Shown here: in pieces, positions 27,007 to 36,041 of the stretch
How positions within the stretch are numbered: the first letter of the stretch is position 1
Layout of the letters: the number at the start of each line of letters is the position of its first letter
NCBI RefSeq assembly: GCF_010728325.1
Contig: NZ_AP022570.1
Coordinates: 2,852,001-2,916,000, forward strand
DNA from: Mycolicibacterium poriferae
GTDB lineage: Bacteria; Actinomycetota; Actinomycetes; Mycobacteriales; Mycobacteriaceae
Length of the DNA: 64,000 bases
Reading direction: 5' to 3'
Position numbers and translations under genes: made by a program
Notes under the pieces: model-generated
What the model was told of the DNA's origin: nothing
What the model saw: only the letters and a program-made list of their open reading frames with translations
The model's database searches: none

Positions 27007-28238
27007 GTGCCGGCGACCGGCCGGCCGAACTCACGCTGACCACGGGCCCCGCGGCCAACGGAGGCAGCTGCATCGCCCGCCACGACGGACGGGTGGTGTT
27101 CGTGCGGCACGCCCTGCCCGGGGAGACGGTGCGGGTGCGGTTGACCGGGGGAGCGGCGCCGACCACGTCGTACTGGACCGGCGACGCCGTCGAGATCCTC
27201 GAGCCGGCCCCCGGCCGGATCGAATCGCGGTGTCCCATCGCCGGGGCGGACGGCGCGGGATGTTGCGATCTGGCCTTCGCCGAACCGGCGACAGCGCGGC
27301 GCCTCAAGGGCGCCGTGGTGGCCAATCAGCTCGAGCGCCTCGGCGGATACCGGTGGCGCGACGAGTCCGAGGCGATCGCCGAACCGGTCGGTGAGGCCGG
27401 ACCCACCGGGTGGCGCACGCGGGTGCGGTTGGCGACGTCGGGCGACGGGCAGGCGGGCTTTCACCGCTTCCACAGCGACGAACTGGTCCACCGGCTGGAC
27501 TGCGCGCAGTTGCCCGACGGCCTGCTCACCGACCTGGTGCACGAGCGCTGGGCGGCCGGTGCCCAACTCCACGTCGCGGTCGACAGCGACGGCGCCCGTC
27601 ACGTGGCGGTGTCGCAGCGGCGCGAGGGCGGACGACGGGAGGGTGGCCGCACCGCCACCCGCGTCGTCGACGGGGCCTACGAGGCGGTGCAGCGGGTTGC
27701 GGGCCGGACCTGGCGCATCCCGGTGACCGCGTTCTGGCAGGCCCACCGGGATGCGCCGGACTGCTACAGCACTGTGGTCGGCCAGTGGGCTCAGCTCAGC
27801 GCCGGAATGACCGCCTGGGATCTGTACGGAGGTGCCGGCATCTTCGCCGCGACGATGGCCGCGGCGGTGGGGGACACCGGACGGGTGCTCACTGTCGACA
27901 CCTCCCGCGCCTCTGCCCGCGCGGCGCGGGAGGCGCTGGCGGATCTGGGGGCGGTGACGGTGCTCACCGACTCGGTCCGCCGGGCGTTGACCGCGCAGCG
28001 GCAGAGAGCCGACGTGGCCGTGCTCGACCCGCCCCGCACCGGGGCCGGCCGTGAGGTGATTGACCTGCTCGCCGCTGCCGGAGTGCCCCGGATCATCCAC
28101 ATCGGTTGCGAGGCAGCCTCTTTCGCGCGTGATATCGGCCTGTACCGGGCCTGCGGTTACCGCGTCGAGGATCTGCGCGTCTTCGATTCGTTCCCGCTGA
28201 CCCACCATGTTGAGTGCGTCGCGGTGCTGCAGAGATAA
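27003..28238 (+). CDS. TRAM-domain class I RNA (uracil-5) methyltransferase
   Basis: 411-residue TrmA/RlmC/RlmD-family enzyme, homologous to Rv2689c. An N-terminal TRAM OB-fold (~1-65: LTLTTGPAANGGSCIARHDG) is followed by a partly kept iron-sulfur-type Cys cluster (SRCPIAGADGAGCCDLA). The SAM-binding motif is WDLYGGAGIFAATMA, the substrate loop is LDPPRTGAG, and the catalytic cysteine lies in IHIGCEAASFARD. The GTG at 27003 overlaps the permease stop (GTGA), so translation is coupled. The modified uridine, in tRNA or rRNA, is not determinable. Confidence 0.86.
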   Translation: MSAGDRPAELTLTTGPAANGGSCIARHDGRVVFVRHALPGETVRVRLTGGAAPTTSYWTGDAVEILEPAPGRIESRCPIAGADGAGCCDLAFAEPATARRLKGAVVANQLERLGGYRWRDESEAIAEPVGEAGPTGWRTRVRLATSGDGQAGFHRFHSDELVHRLDCAQLPDGLLTDLVHERWAAGAQLHVAVDSDGARHVAVSQRREGGRREGGRTATRVVDGAYEAVQRVAGRTWRIPVTAFWQAHRDAPDCYSTVVGQWAQLSAGMTAWDLYGGAGIFAATMAAAVGDTGRVLTVDTSRASARAAREALADLGAVTVLTDSVRRALTAQRQRADVAVLDPPRTGAGREVIDLLAAAGVPRIIHIGCEAASFARDIGLYRACGYRVEDLRVFDSFPLTHHVECVAVLQR

Positions 28239-28302
28239 TGAGCGGGATGCCGGTCAGGTGGAATAAGGTGGCTCAACGGCGTGCCGGCAAGCCTGGTCGG
28301 CG

Positions 28303-29664
28303 ATGGCAATTGTCGGCTCCAACCGAAAGCAGGCTGTGACTTCGAATTCCCGCGGACGACAGGTCGGGCGAGCGCTGTTCTCGCGGGGGTCCTGGGCGGA
28401 AACCAGCCGGATCTCCGAGATCCTGCGCAAGGAGACCGTGGGCGGTGTCATCCTGCTCGTCGCGGCCGGGACCGCGCTGGTGTGGGCGAACTCGCCGTGG
28501 AAGGGCAGTTACTTCGGCGTCCGGGACTTCGTGCTCGGCGGGCAGTGGCTGGGCCTGCACCTCGATCTGTCGATCGGTGAATGGGCGGCCGACGGGTTGC
28601 TGGCCATCTTCTTCTTCGTCGTCGGTCTGGAGCTCAAACGCGAGTTCGTCGCCGGTGACCTGCGGGACCCGGGCCGGGCGGCCCTGCCCATCGCCGCGGC
28701 CGTGGGCGGGATGGTGGTACCGGCACTGATCTTCGTGGCGTTCACCGCCCATGTCGGCGACGGCGCGCTGCAGGGCTGGGCGATACCGACCGCGACCGAC
28801 ATCGCGTTCGCGGTGGCGGTGCTGGCGGTCATCTCCACCCACCTGCCGGCAGCGCTGCGCACCTTTCTGCTGACGCTGGCTGTGGTCGACGACCTGCTGG
28901 CGGTCACGGTCATCGCCGTGTTCTACACCGACGAGATCAAGATCTGGGCGTTGCTGGGGGCGCTGATTCCGCTGGCGTTGTTCACGCTGTTGGTGCAGCG
29001 CGGTGTGCAGGCCTGGTGGCTGCTGATTCCGCTCGGGGTCGTGACCTGGGTGCTGGTGCACGAGTCCGGGGTGCATGCCACCGTCGCCGGCGTGCTGCTC
29101 GGCTTCGCCGTCCCCGTGCTGCGCTCGGCGAAGAAGAAGGGTGAAACCACCGAGATCAGCATGGCCGAGCACTTCGAACACCTGCTGCGGCCCATCTCGG
29201 CCGGCTTCGCGATCCCGGTGTTCGCCTTCTTCGCCGCGGGGGTGAACTTCGGCGGGCTCAGCGGGTTGGGCCGGGCGTTGGCCGACCCGATCACGATGGG
29301 CATCATCGCCGGACTGGTACTGGGCAAGCCGATCGGGATCTTCTTCACCACCCGGCTGTTGGCCGCGGTGACGCGCGCGAACCTGGACTCGGCGTTGCGG
29401 TGGGTGGACGTGCTCGGCGTGTCGATGCTGGCCGGCATCGGGTTCACGGTGTCGCTGCTGATCGGCGATCTGGCCTACGGGCTGGGTTCAGAACGTGACG
29501 AATTCGTGAAGATCGGCGTCTTGACGGGTTCCCTGGTCGCGGCCGCCTTGGCCTCACTGTTGCTGTTGAGCAGGAACGCCACCTACCGGCGGATATGCAA
29601 CGAAGAGACCGTCGACGAGAACCATGACGGCGTGCCCGATGTGTACGAGTCTCGACAGGACTGA
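28303..29664 (+). CDS. nhaA: Na+/H+ antiporter NhaA
   Basis: 453-residue secondary antiporter. The fold's ~12 helices are recognisable, with [20 protein letters not shown] at the start, [29 protein letters not shown] and the transport-site pair [16 protein letters not shown], whose two aspartates are intact. The C-terminus ([15 protein letters not shown]) is soluble. ATG 28303 gives an N-terminal extension relative to typical NhaA; GTG 28336 is an in-frame alternative. No gene of an Mnh/Mrp system adjoins. Confidence 0.9.
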   Translation: MAIVGSNRKQAVTSNSRGRQVGRALFSRGSWAETSRISEILRKETVGGVILLVAAGTALVWANSPWKGSYFGVRDFVLGGQWLGLHLDLSIGEWAADGLLAIFFFVVGLELKREFVAGDLRDPGRAALPIAAAVGGMVVPALIFVAFTAHVGDGALQGWAIPTATDIAFAVAVLAVISTHLPAALRTFLLTLAVVDDLLAVTVIAVFYTDEIKIWALLGALIPLALFTLLVQRGVQAWWLLIPLGVVTWVLVHESGVHATVAGVLLGFAVPVLRSAKKKGETTEISMAEHFEHLLRPISAGFAIPVFAFFAAGVNFGGLSGLGRALADPITMGIIAGLVLGKPIGIFFTTRLLAAVTRANLDSALRWVDVLGVSMLAGIGFTVSLLIGDLAYGLGSERDEFVKIGVLTGSLVAAALASLLLLSRNATYRRICNEETVDENHDGVPDVYESRQD

Positions 29665-29679
29665 CCCGGACACCGTGCG

Positions 29680-29685
29680 TAGACT
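29680..29685 (+). promoter_or_regulatory. -10 element of a probable leaderless dxs transcript
   Basis: TAGACT, close to TANNNT, ends six bases before ATG 29692 and there is no ribosome binding site. It overlaps no other element and follows the nhaA stop closely. Confidence 0.5.
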
Positions 29686-29691
29686 GGCGGA

Positions 29692-31605
29692 ATGCTTGAA
29701 CAGATCCGCGGTCCCGCTGATCTGCAGCACCTGACACAGGCGCAGCTGGAAGAGCTGGCTCGAGAAATCCGCGACTTCCTGATCCACAAGGTCGCGGCGA
29801 CGGGCGGGCACCTGGGACCCAACTTGGGCGTCGTGGAACTGACGCTGGCACTGCACCGTGTCTTCGACTCGCCGCACGACCCGATCCTGTTCGACACCGG
29901 ACATCAGGCCTACGTGCACAAGATGCTGACCGGTCGGTGCCGCGATTTCGAGACGCTGCGCAAGAAGGACGGCCTGTCGGGATATCCGTCGCGGACCGAG
30001 AGTGAGCATGACTGGGTGGAGTCCAGCCATGCCAGTTCCGCGCTGTCCTACGCCGACGGGCTGGCCAAGGCGTTCGAGCTCAACGGTCACCGCAACCGGC
30101 ACGTGGTCGCCGTGGTCGGCGACGGCGCGCTCACCGGGGGCATGTGCTGGGAGGCGATGAACAACATCGCCGCCTCCCGCCGGCCGGTGGTGATCATCGT
30201 CAACGACAACGGCCGCAGTTACGCGCCCACGATCGGTGGGTTCGCCGAACACCTGGCGGCGCTGCGTCTGCAGCCCGGCTACGAGCGGGTCCTCGAAGAG
30301 GGCCGCAAGGCCGTCCGGGGCGTCCCGGTGATCGGCGAATTCTGCTATCAGTGCATGCACAGCATCAAGGCGGGCATCAAGGATGCGCTGAGTCCGCAGG
30401 TGATGTTCACCGACCTCGGTCTCAAGTACGTCGGGCCGATCGACGGCCATGACGAGCACGCGGTGGAGAGCGCGCTGCGCCACGCGCGGGCCTTCAACGC
30501 CCCGGTGGTCGTGCACGTCGTGACCCGCAAGGGCATGGGTTACGCCCCGGCCGAGAACGACGAGGACGACCAGATGCACGCCTGCGGCGTCATCGATCCC
30601 GAGACCGGCCTGGCGCGATCGGTGCCGGGCCCGGGCTGGACGGCGACGTTCTCCGACACGCTCATCCAGATCGCGTCCGAACGGCGCGACGTCGTGGCGA
30701 TCACCGCGGCGATGCCAGGCCCCACCGGCCTCAACGCGTTCCGGGCCAAGTATCCCGATCGGTTCTTCGACGTGGGGATCGCCGAGCAGCACGCGATGAC
30801 CTCCGCGGCCGGCCTGGCGATGGGCGGCATGCACCCGGTCGTCGCCATCTACTCGACGTTCCTCAACCGCGCCTTCGACCAGATCATGATGGACGTCGCG
30901 CTGCACAAGCTGCCGGTCACGATGGTGTTGGACCGCTCCGGCGTCACCGGCCCCGACGGTGCCAGCCACAACGGCATGTGGGATCTGTCGATCCTGGGCG
31001 TGGTGCCCGGGATGAGGGTCGCCGCCCCGCGGGACGGTGTCCGACTCGCCGAGGAACTCACCGAGGCGATCGACGTCGACGACGGGCCCACCGCTGTCCG
31101 CTTCCCCAAAGGCGATGTGGGACAAGAGGTTCCGGCTGTGGAACGGCGCGGCGTGGTCGACGTGCTGGCCGCTCCGGTGCAGGGCCTGTCCGACGATGTC
31201 CTGCTCGTCGCGGTCGGCCCGTTCGCCACCATGGCGCTGGCGGTGGCCGAGCGGCTGCGCAAGCAGGGCATCGGCGTCACCGTCGTCGATCCGCGCTGGG
31301 TGTTGCCGGTGCCGGAGGAGATCGTGACGATGGCGGCCGGGCACAAGCTCGTGGTGACCCTCGAGGACAACGGGGTACACGGCGGGGTGGGTTCGGCGGT
31401 CTCGGGCGCCCTACGCCGCGCCGAGGTGGACGTGCCGTGTCGCGATGTGGCTTTACCGCAGCAGTTCTTCGACCACGCCTCACGGGGTGAAGTGCTCGAT
31501 TCGGTCGGGTTGACCGAGCGCAACGTCGCCCGCCAGGTCACCGGGTGGGTGGCCGCACTCGGCGCCGCCACGGCTCAGCAGGAAGTCAGCGAACACCTGG
31601 AGTGA
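29692..31605 (+). CDS. dxs: 1-deoxy-D-xylulose-5-phosphate synthase
   Basis: 637-residue TPP enzyme that condenses pyruvate and glyceraldehyde 3-phosphate, the first step of the MEP isoprenoid pathway. The TPP motif is [18 protein letters not shown] (from ~res 142) with [14 protein letters not shown] completing it. [16 protein letters not shown] and the C-terminal transketolase halves ([20 protein letters not shown]) are intact. It is the last conserved backbone gene before the accessory island. Confidence 0.96.
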   Translation: MLEQIRGPADLQHLTQAQLEELAREIRDFLIHKVAATGGHLGPNLGVVELTLALHRVFDSPHDPILFDTGHQAYVHKMLTGRCRDFETLRKKDGLSGYPSRTESEHDWVESSHASSALSYADGLAKAFELNGHRNRHVVAVVGDGALTGGMCWEAMNNIAASRRPVVIIVNDNGRSYAPTIGGFAEHLAALRLQPGYERVLEEGRKAVRGVPVIGEFCYQCMHSIKAGIKDALSPQVMFTDLGLKYVGPIDGHDEHAVESALRHARAFNAPVVVHVVTRKGMGYAPAENDEDDQMHACGVIDPETGLARSVPGPGWTATFSDTLIQIASERRDVVAITAAMPGPTGLNAFRAKYPDRFFDVGIAEQHAMTSAAGLAMGGMHPVVAIYSTFLNRAFDQIMMDVALHKLPVTMVLDRSGVTGPDGASHNGMWDLSILGVVPGMRVAAPRDGVRLAEELTEAIDVDDGPTAVRFPKGDVGQEVPAVERRGVVDVLAAPVQGLSDDVLLVAVGPFATMALAVAERLRKQGIGVTVVDPRWVLPVPEEIVTMAAGHKLVVTLEDNGVHGGVGSAVSGALRRAEVDVPCRDVALPQQFFDHASRGEVLDSVGLTERNVARQVTGWVAALGAATAQQEVSEHLE

Positions 31606-31673
31606 CGGCGTGGCCGTCGCTCGGCCGCCCGTGACATCCGTGCCGCGACACGGATGCGCAGTGCCGCATGGAG

Positions 31674-31714
31674 TTGACTCGCAGGCAGGATGGTCGCATA
31701 GAGTATCCAATATC
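31674..31714 (+). promoter_or_regulatory. Promoter and operator A upstream of the GntR gene
   Basis: A -35 TTGACT (31674-31679) and -10 CATAGA (31697-31702) are 17 bp apart. The motif GCATAGAGTATCCAATATC (31696-31714) overlaps the -10 and lies 19 bp before the GntR start, which suggests repression and autoregulation. The same motif recurs at 33595, 34955 and 43302. Confidence 0.65.
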
Positions 31715-31732
31715 AGCCGAAAGCGAGAGCCG

Positions 31733-32494
31733 ATGCCACCGCGCACCGCCGCCAAGCGTGCACAGCCCGAGGGCGCAGACCGTGCCACTCCCGCGGGGTA
31801 CTCCGGAGACGCCGTGCGGGGACGACGGGCGGATTTCGTGCGGCCGAAGACCGCCCAGCAGGCCGTGGCCGAAGCGCTTCGCCACGACATCACCACCGGC
31901 AAGTTGGCGCCCGGCAGCTGGATCGTGCAGGAGGCCGTCGCCGAGCAGTTCGGCATGTCGCGGATCCCGATCCGGGAAGCGTTGAAGACGCTCGAGGCCG
32001 AGGAGTACATCACCTACGTTCCGCACAGCGGATACCGCGTCACCAAACTCAGCCTCGACGATCTGCTGGAGGTCTTCAAACTTCGGGCGATCCTGGAGGA
32101 GGCGTTGATCCGGGACGCGATGCCCGGGGTCACCGACGACATCGTCGACGAGATGCGCAGCTGCAACGCGCAGATGGATGCTGCGCTGGCCGACGGCGAT
32201 CCCATCACCGTCGGTGTGCTCAACCGTCAGTTCCATTTCCTGACGTTCCACGCCAGCGGCATGGCGCGCACCAAGCGCATCGTCACGCAGCTGTGGAACA
32301 CCGCCGACGCGTACCGGCCGCTGTATTCACCGCTGCTGGACATGCCGAAGGTCTGCAAAGAACACGAGGCGATGATCGACGCCGTGGCAGACCGCGACGT
32401 GGAGCGGCTGGTACGGCTCAACCACGAACACCGCGCGCACGCCCTCGGGCCGATCCATCAGATCTTCGACGCGGAATCCGACGCCTCGGCATGA
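31733..32494 (+). CDS. GntR-family (FadR/FCD) transcriptional regulator of the island
   Basis: 253-residue regulator. The winged helix-turn-helix is at ~40-105 (QQAVAEALRHDITTGKLAPG, then MSRIPIREALKTLEAEEY and VPHSGYRVTKLS). The FCD ligand-binding domain follows (~112-245: DDLLEVFKLRAILEEALIRD; histidines in NRQFHFLTFHASG suit a metal-bound acid ligand). It should sense a carboxylated or aromatic inducer. AAGCGAGAG precedes ATG 31733. It is coupled by an ATGA overlap to the RidA-like gene. Confidence 0.9.
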   Translation: MPPRTAAKRAQPEGADRATPAGYSGDAVRGRRADFVRPKTAQQAVAEALRHDITTGKLAPGSWIVQEAVAEQFGMSRIPIREALKTLEAEEYITYVPHSGYRVTKLSLDDLLEVFKLRAILEEALIRDAMPGVTDDIVDEMRSCNAQMDAALADGDPITVGVLNRQFHFLTFHASGMARTKRIVTQLWNTADAYRPLYSPLLDMPKVCKEHEAMIDAVADRDVERLVRLNHEHRAHALGPIHQIFDAESDASA

Positions 32495-32961
32495 CGGTCG
32501 CCGACCGGTTACGGGAGGCGGGCGTGGTTCTTCCTCCTGCGCCGCCGCCCAAGGGTGCGTATTTTCCGAGCCGCCGCTGCGGTGATCAGCTATGGGTCTC
32601 GGGTGCCACCGCCCGCCGGGACGGCGAGCCTGCGCTGCGCGGAGTCGTCGGCGCCGAGGTGACCATCGACGTGGCGCGAGAACAGGCGGGGCTGGCCGCA
32701 CTGAACCTGCTCGCTGCGATCGAGGCGGAGGTGGGACTCGACACCGTGGACGTCGTGGTCGCGTTGCGCGGCTATGTGCGTGCCGCACCGGAATTCGACG
32801 CGCACCCGGCCGTCGTCGACGGCGCGTCACAGGTGCTGCTCACCGCATTCGGTGCACCCACCGGCGCGCATGCCCGCACCGCGATCGGGGTGGCGTCCCT
32901 GCCTGGTGGGGCGTGCGTCGAACTCGACCTCGTCGTCAGCGTCGCAACGGCCGGGCGCTGA
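32491..32961 (+). CDS. RidA/YjgF-family enamine/imine deaminase-like protein
   Basis: 156-residue Rid-superfamily protein. RidA proteins hydrolyse reactive enamines and imines, releasing ammonia. Family marks are DQLWVSGATARRDGEPALRG, then LAALNLLAAIEAEVGLDTVD, VRAAPEFDAHPAVVDGASQV and the active-site arginine/glutamate region ARTAIGVASLPGGACVELD. In this context it may process the nitrogen of an opened ring. ATG 32491 overlaps the regulator's TGA; its 3' end overlaps that of the CoxG-like gene by 26 bp. Confidence 0.82.
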   Translation: MTVADRLREAGVVLPPAPPPKGAYFPSRRCGDQLWVSGATARRDGEPALRGVVGAEVTIDVAREQAGLAALNLLAAIEAEVGLDTVDVVVALRGYVRAAPEFDAHPAVVDGASQVLLTAFGAPTGAHARTAIGVASLPGGACVELDLVVSVATAGR

Positions 32962-33544
32962 GCAGGTCCAGCCACCGCCCGACCGCCACGCCAAGGGCCA
33001 GGCCGGCGAAACCGTTGGCCAGCACCGTGATCCAGTCGTATGGTCGATGGATCCGGGACACGGGCAGCCGCTTTTCCACCGCGGCGGTCGTGGCGTCGTT
33101 TTCGCCGGCGAGGACGCCGTCGAGACGGGCGACGAACTGGCCGATGATGCGGTTGCTGACCTGGACGATGACCGCGCGGCCGAATTGCGCGATGCGACCG
33201 CTGAGTTCGACGTCGGTGGTCACGGTGACCACGGACTTGTCTCCGTCGTCGCGGGCCACCAGACGAACGGTCGCTTCGGTCGAGCCGTTGCCCTTGCGGT
33301 CACGCGCGTTGCCGCGCACGACCATCTCCCTGGCCTCGTCGTCCTGGTGCGCCAGCGTCGCGGTTCCCACCAGCGTCACCCCGACGGGGCCCACCTTGAC
33401 GGCGACCCGGGCGTGGTAGTCGTCGCCGTCGCGCCGCTCGAGTTCAGCGCCTGGAATGCATCCGATCACGGTCGGGATGTCCGTCAGCACCGCCCAGGTG
33501 GCGTGCAGCGGTGCCTCGACGGCGAACTCGTTGACGAGCTGCAT
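32936..33544 (-). CDS. CoxG-like SRPBCC protein with C-terminal membrane anchor
   Basis: 202-residue SRPBCC protein of the carbon-monoxide-dehydrogenase subunit G family. The fold begins MQLVNEFAVEAPLHATWAVL and continues IPTVIGCIPGAELERRDGD, with polyketide-cyclase-like strands through ~150. A hydrophobic helix near the end (ITVLANGFAGLALGVAVGRW) would tether it to the membrane. CoxG-like proteins occur with molybdenum hydroxylases and are thought to attach the enzyme to the membrane for electron transfer, which fits the adjacent cluster. GGGGAGG precedes ATG 33544. Confidence 0.82.
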   Translation of the reverse strand: MQLVNEFAVEAPLHATWAVLTDIPTVIGCIPGAELERRDGDDYHARVAVKVGPVGVTLVGTATLAHQDDEAREMVVRGNARDRKGNGSTEATVRLVARDDGDKSVVTVTTDVELSGRIAQFGRAVIVQVSNRIIGQFVARLDGVLAGENDATTAAVEKRLPVSRIHRPYDWITVLANGFAGLALGVAVGRWLDLLSARPLRR

Positions 33545-33594
33545 TCGGCCTCCCCAGGCGATCAGCGGTTGTGGATCAGTTGGCACCACCTTAC

Positions 33595-33611
33595 GATTGG
33601 ATACGATATAC
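33595..33611. promoter_or_regulatory. Operator B between CoxG-like and LLM genes
   Basis: On the minus strand GTATATCGTATCCAATC matches the island motif (core GTATCCAAT). It is central in the 100-bp divergent region, so both the CoxG-like and LLM transcripts could be controlled by it. Confidence 0.6.
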
Positions 33612-33645
33612 AGCAATCACTGCAGGGCCCGAGGAGGCTTCCCGG

Positions 33646-34644
33646 ATGTTGAGCATGGGCGTAGGACTGTTCCCCACCGAACCGACGGCAGCAATGTGTT
33701 CCTACGTCCGGCTCTGCGAAGACCTCGGCTACGACAACGTCTGGTTCGGTGACTCGCAGAACATCTGGCGCGAATCTTCGACGGTCATGGGTGCGGCGGC
33801 GGTCGGCACCGAGCGGATCATCTTCGGTACCGGGGTGACCAACGCCGTCACCCGGCACCCGTCACTGCTGGCCTCCACGTGGGCCACACTGGGGGAGTTC
33901 ACCGGTGGACGGGTGGCGCTCGGGATCGGCACCGGCGACTCGTCGTTGCGGACCATGGGACTCAAGCCCCTCAAACTCGCCGAACTCGAACGTGCCATCG
34001 CCGACCTGCGTGCCCTGTTCCGGGGTGAGAAGGTCGCCGAGCCCACCAGTGGAGCCGAGTACCACCTGAACTACCTGAGCGCGGCGATGGACATCCCGAT
34101 CTACATCGCCGCGTCGGCGCCGAAGATCCTGCAGATGTCCGGCCGGATCGCCGACGGTGTGATCGTGCTCGTGGGAACCGCTCCGCACTTCATCGAAGCC
34201 GCCCTGCAGACCATCGAACGGGGTGCGGCGGAGAGCAACCGCTCGCTCGAGGACCTCCATATCGTGCTCTGGACGCCCACGGCGATCGCCGAGGACAGCA
34301 CCGAAGCGCGCGACCTGGTGCGCGCGCACGTCTCCCGCGTCGCGATCCGCCCGTTGCCTGCCAAGGTGGATCCCGCGTTGGAGCGCGCCATCGACCGTAT
34401 CCGCGACCAGTACAACTATTACGAGCACATGAATCCCGAAGCCGCACACGCAGACCTCGTTCCCGACGAGCTCGTCGACCTGTTCGCGCTCGCCGGCACC
34501 AGGGACGAGTGCGCGCAGCGGATCAAGGAGATCGAGTCGCTCGGAGTGGACCAGGTATCCATCGTGCCGTTCGTGCGGCCCGGGCAGAGCCGCGAAGGCA
34601 CCATTCGAGCGTTCGCCGAGATCGTCGGCGGACGTCCGCGATGA
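33646..34644 (+). CDS. LLM-class flavin/F420-dependent oxidoreductase
   Basis: 332-residue bacterial luciferase-like TIM-barrel enzyme, nearest in style to F420-dependent methylene-H4MPT reductases. Motifs are GVGLFPTEPTAAMCSYVRLC, GYDNVWFGDSQNIWRESS, VTNAVTRHPSLLASTWATL and FTGGRVALGIGTGDSSLRTM (F420-phosphate region). IPIYIAASAPKILQMSGRIA completes the barrel. GAGGAGG at 33631 and ATG 33646 fix the start. In this island the enzyme could reduce the hydroxylated heterocycle with F420H2 or oxidise it with FMN; the sequence alone does not decide. Confidence 0.85.
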   Translation: MLSMGVGLFPTEPTAAMCSYVRLCEDLGYDNVWFGDSQNIWRESSTVMGAAAVGTERIIFGTGVTNAVTRHPSLLASTWATLGEFTGGRVALGIGTGDSSLRTMGLKPLKLAELERAIADLRALFRGEKVAEPTSGAEYHLNYLSAAMDIPIYIAASAPKILQMSGRIADGVIVLVGTAPHFIEAALQTIERGAAESNRSLEDLHIVLWTPTAIAEDSTEARDLVRAHVSRVAIRPLPAKVDPALERAIDRIRDQYNYYEHMNPEAAHADLVPDELVDLFALAGTRDECAQRIKEIESLGVDQVSIVPFVRPGQSREGTIRAFAEIVGGRPR

Positions 34645-34928
34645 CGTCGAGCGGAACCGCCGACTCGAGCGGCTTTCCGGCACCCGGTAGCCCGGTGCCG
34701 GGTGCGCCCCCGCCGCTGAAGCGGGCGCTGACACCGGCCGACGGCCGCGCCGACCACAAAGCCGTCGCGCCCACTGCGCATGAGAGCCCGGAAAGCACTG
34801 TTCTGCAGAGCAATTCGCAATGTGTCCGCGGGCGCGCCGATCACGGACTTCATCTCGCTGCCGCAATGGCGGGCCTCGCTATGGGCCTGGAAGTGACCCG
34901 GATTATTTCACGTCGACGTAACAGTTAA
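34641..34928 (+). CDS. Hypothetical 95-residue protein, coupled to the LLM gene
   Basis: The frame begins with ATGA overlapping the LLM stop and runs to TAA 34928. It is proline/glycine/alanine-rich at the N-terminus, and a hydrophobic run LHLAAAMAGLAMGLEVTRII ends the protein, followed by a basic tail RRRN, as in a tail-anchored protein. I do not recognise a family. Codon use looks like the neighbours. It could be a small membrane factor or a decayed gene. Confidence 0.35.
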   Translation: MTSSGTADSSGFPAPGSPVPGAPPPLKRALTPADGRADHKAVAPTAHESPESTVLQSNSQCVRGRADHGLHLAAAMAGLAMGLEVTRIISRRRNS

Positions 34929-34931
34929 AGG

Positions 34932-34973
34932 TTGACGTGCATCACACCCGCTTCGTATAGTGTATCCAATATT
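34932..34973 (+). promoter_or_regulatory. Promoter and operator C of the ABC/Mo-hydroxylase operon
   Basis: TTGACG (34932-34937) and TATAGT (34956-34961) are 18 bp apart, a near-consensus SigA-type promoter. The island motif GTATAGTGTATCCAATATT (34955-34973) covers the -10 and start point, so a bound GntR repressor would block polymerase. Confidence 0.75.
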
Positions 34974-34997
34974 CATCGAACCCCGGAGGCTTCTCTG

Positions 34998-35999
34998 ATG
35001 TCAAGGTTCCCCAAGGTCATCGGCGCACTGGCTGCCACGTCCGCACTCCTGGTCGGCACTGCAGCGTGTGCCGACGAGTCGGCGGGTCCGTCCGACGGGA
35101 GCTCCGCTGCCACCACCGACACGCTGAGCATCTCGGCAACCGGAGTGGACAGCCTGCCGTTCATGGCGATCCTGCAAGCGGGCATCGACAAGGGATGGTT
35201 CGACGAAGAGGGCCTGACGGTGGACCTGTACTCCGGGGGCGGGGGTGGCAACACGTTGCGCGTCGTCACCAGCGGGGACGCGGACATGGCGATCGCAGGT
35301 AACACCTCGGTGATTCTCGCTGCGCAGCAACCTGATTCGAACCTCACCGTCATCGCGCCCTGGTTCCAGGTCAACGACTTCTCGTGGATCAGCCCGCCCG
35401 GCCGCACCATCGACGGTGCGACGTTGGGCTTCAGCTCCGCCGGCTCCTCGACCGAACTGCTCGTCAAGGGCCTCGAACGTGAACTCGGACAGGGTGTCCG
35501 GGCGCAGGCCGTGGGCGGTATGGGGGACAACTGGACCGCAGCGAAGGCCGATCAGATCACCGCCGGCTGGGCGATGCAACCGTTCATCGCGGAGAAGCAG
35601 GCCACCGAGAACGCTGAGATCCTGGTGAACTCCCGTGACGTGCTGGGCGATCTGCCCGCCGACCTGGTCGCGGTGAACACCGAGTACGCCGAGGCCAACC
35701 CGGACAACGTCAAGGCGTTCTTCCGGGTCGCCGACCGCCTCAACGAATGGGTGGTGGCCAACCCCGATGAAGCCGCGGCGGAGATCGGGCCCCTGGTCGG
35801 CGTCACGCCCGAGGTCATGCGGTCCGCTCTGAACGACAGCCCGGATCTGGCCAAGGGATACTCGCTCACCGTCGATCCCGAGGGTTTGAACAACCTCTCG
35901 GAGCTGATGGTCGCCGCGGGGCAGATCGACGAGCCGGTCGACTGGGCGACGGTGCTCGATCAGCAGTACCTGCCCGAGGACGCCCGCGCCACATTCTGA
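34998..35999 (+). CDS. NitT/TauT-type ABC substrate-binding lipoprotein
   Basis: 333-residue periplasmic-type binding protein. The signal peptide VIGALAATSALLVGTAAC ends in a lipobox-like TAAC (Cys ~24), so it is probably a lipoprotein. The SsuA/THI5-like fold is visible in MAILQAGIDKGWFDEEGLTV, GGNTLRVVTSGDADMAIAGN and NWTAAKADQITAGWAMQPF. Ligands of the family include nitrate, sulfonates, pyrimidines and aromatic acids. GGAGG precedes ATG 34998. It is the first gene of a promoter-led operon. Confidence 0.88.
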   Translation: MSRFPKVIGALAATSALLVGTAACADESAGPSDGSSAATTDTLSISATGVDSLPFMAILQAGIDKGWFDEEGLTVDLYSGGGGGNTLRVVTSGDADMAIAGNTSVILAAQQPDSNLTVIAPWFQVNDFSWISPPGRTIDGATLGFSSAGSSTELLVKGLERELGQGVRAQAVGGMGDNWTAAKADQITAGWAMQPFIAEKQATENAEILVNSRDVLGDLPADLVAVNTEYAEANPDNVKAFFRVADRLNEWVVANPDEAAAEIGPLVGVTPEVMRSALNDSPDLAKGYSLTVDPEGLNNLSELMVAAGQIDEPVDWATVLDQQYLPEDARATF

Positions 36000-36041
36000 C
36001 CGACTCACCCTGCGCACAACCCGCCGACGAGAGGTAGCGTC

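Noticed and set aside
29554..31380. Open frame of 608 codons on the minus strand opposite dxs
   Set aside because: High-GC shadow: the plus strand has all Dxs motifs, and the minus translation has no recognisable domain.
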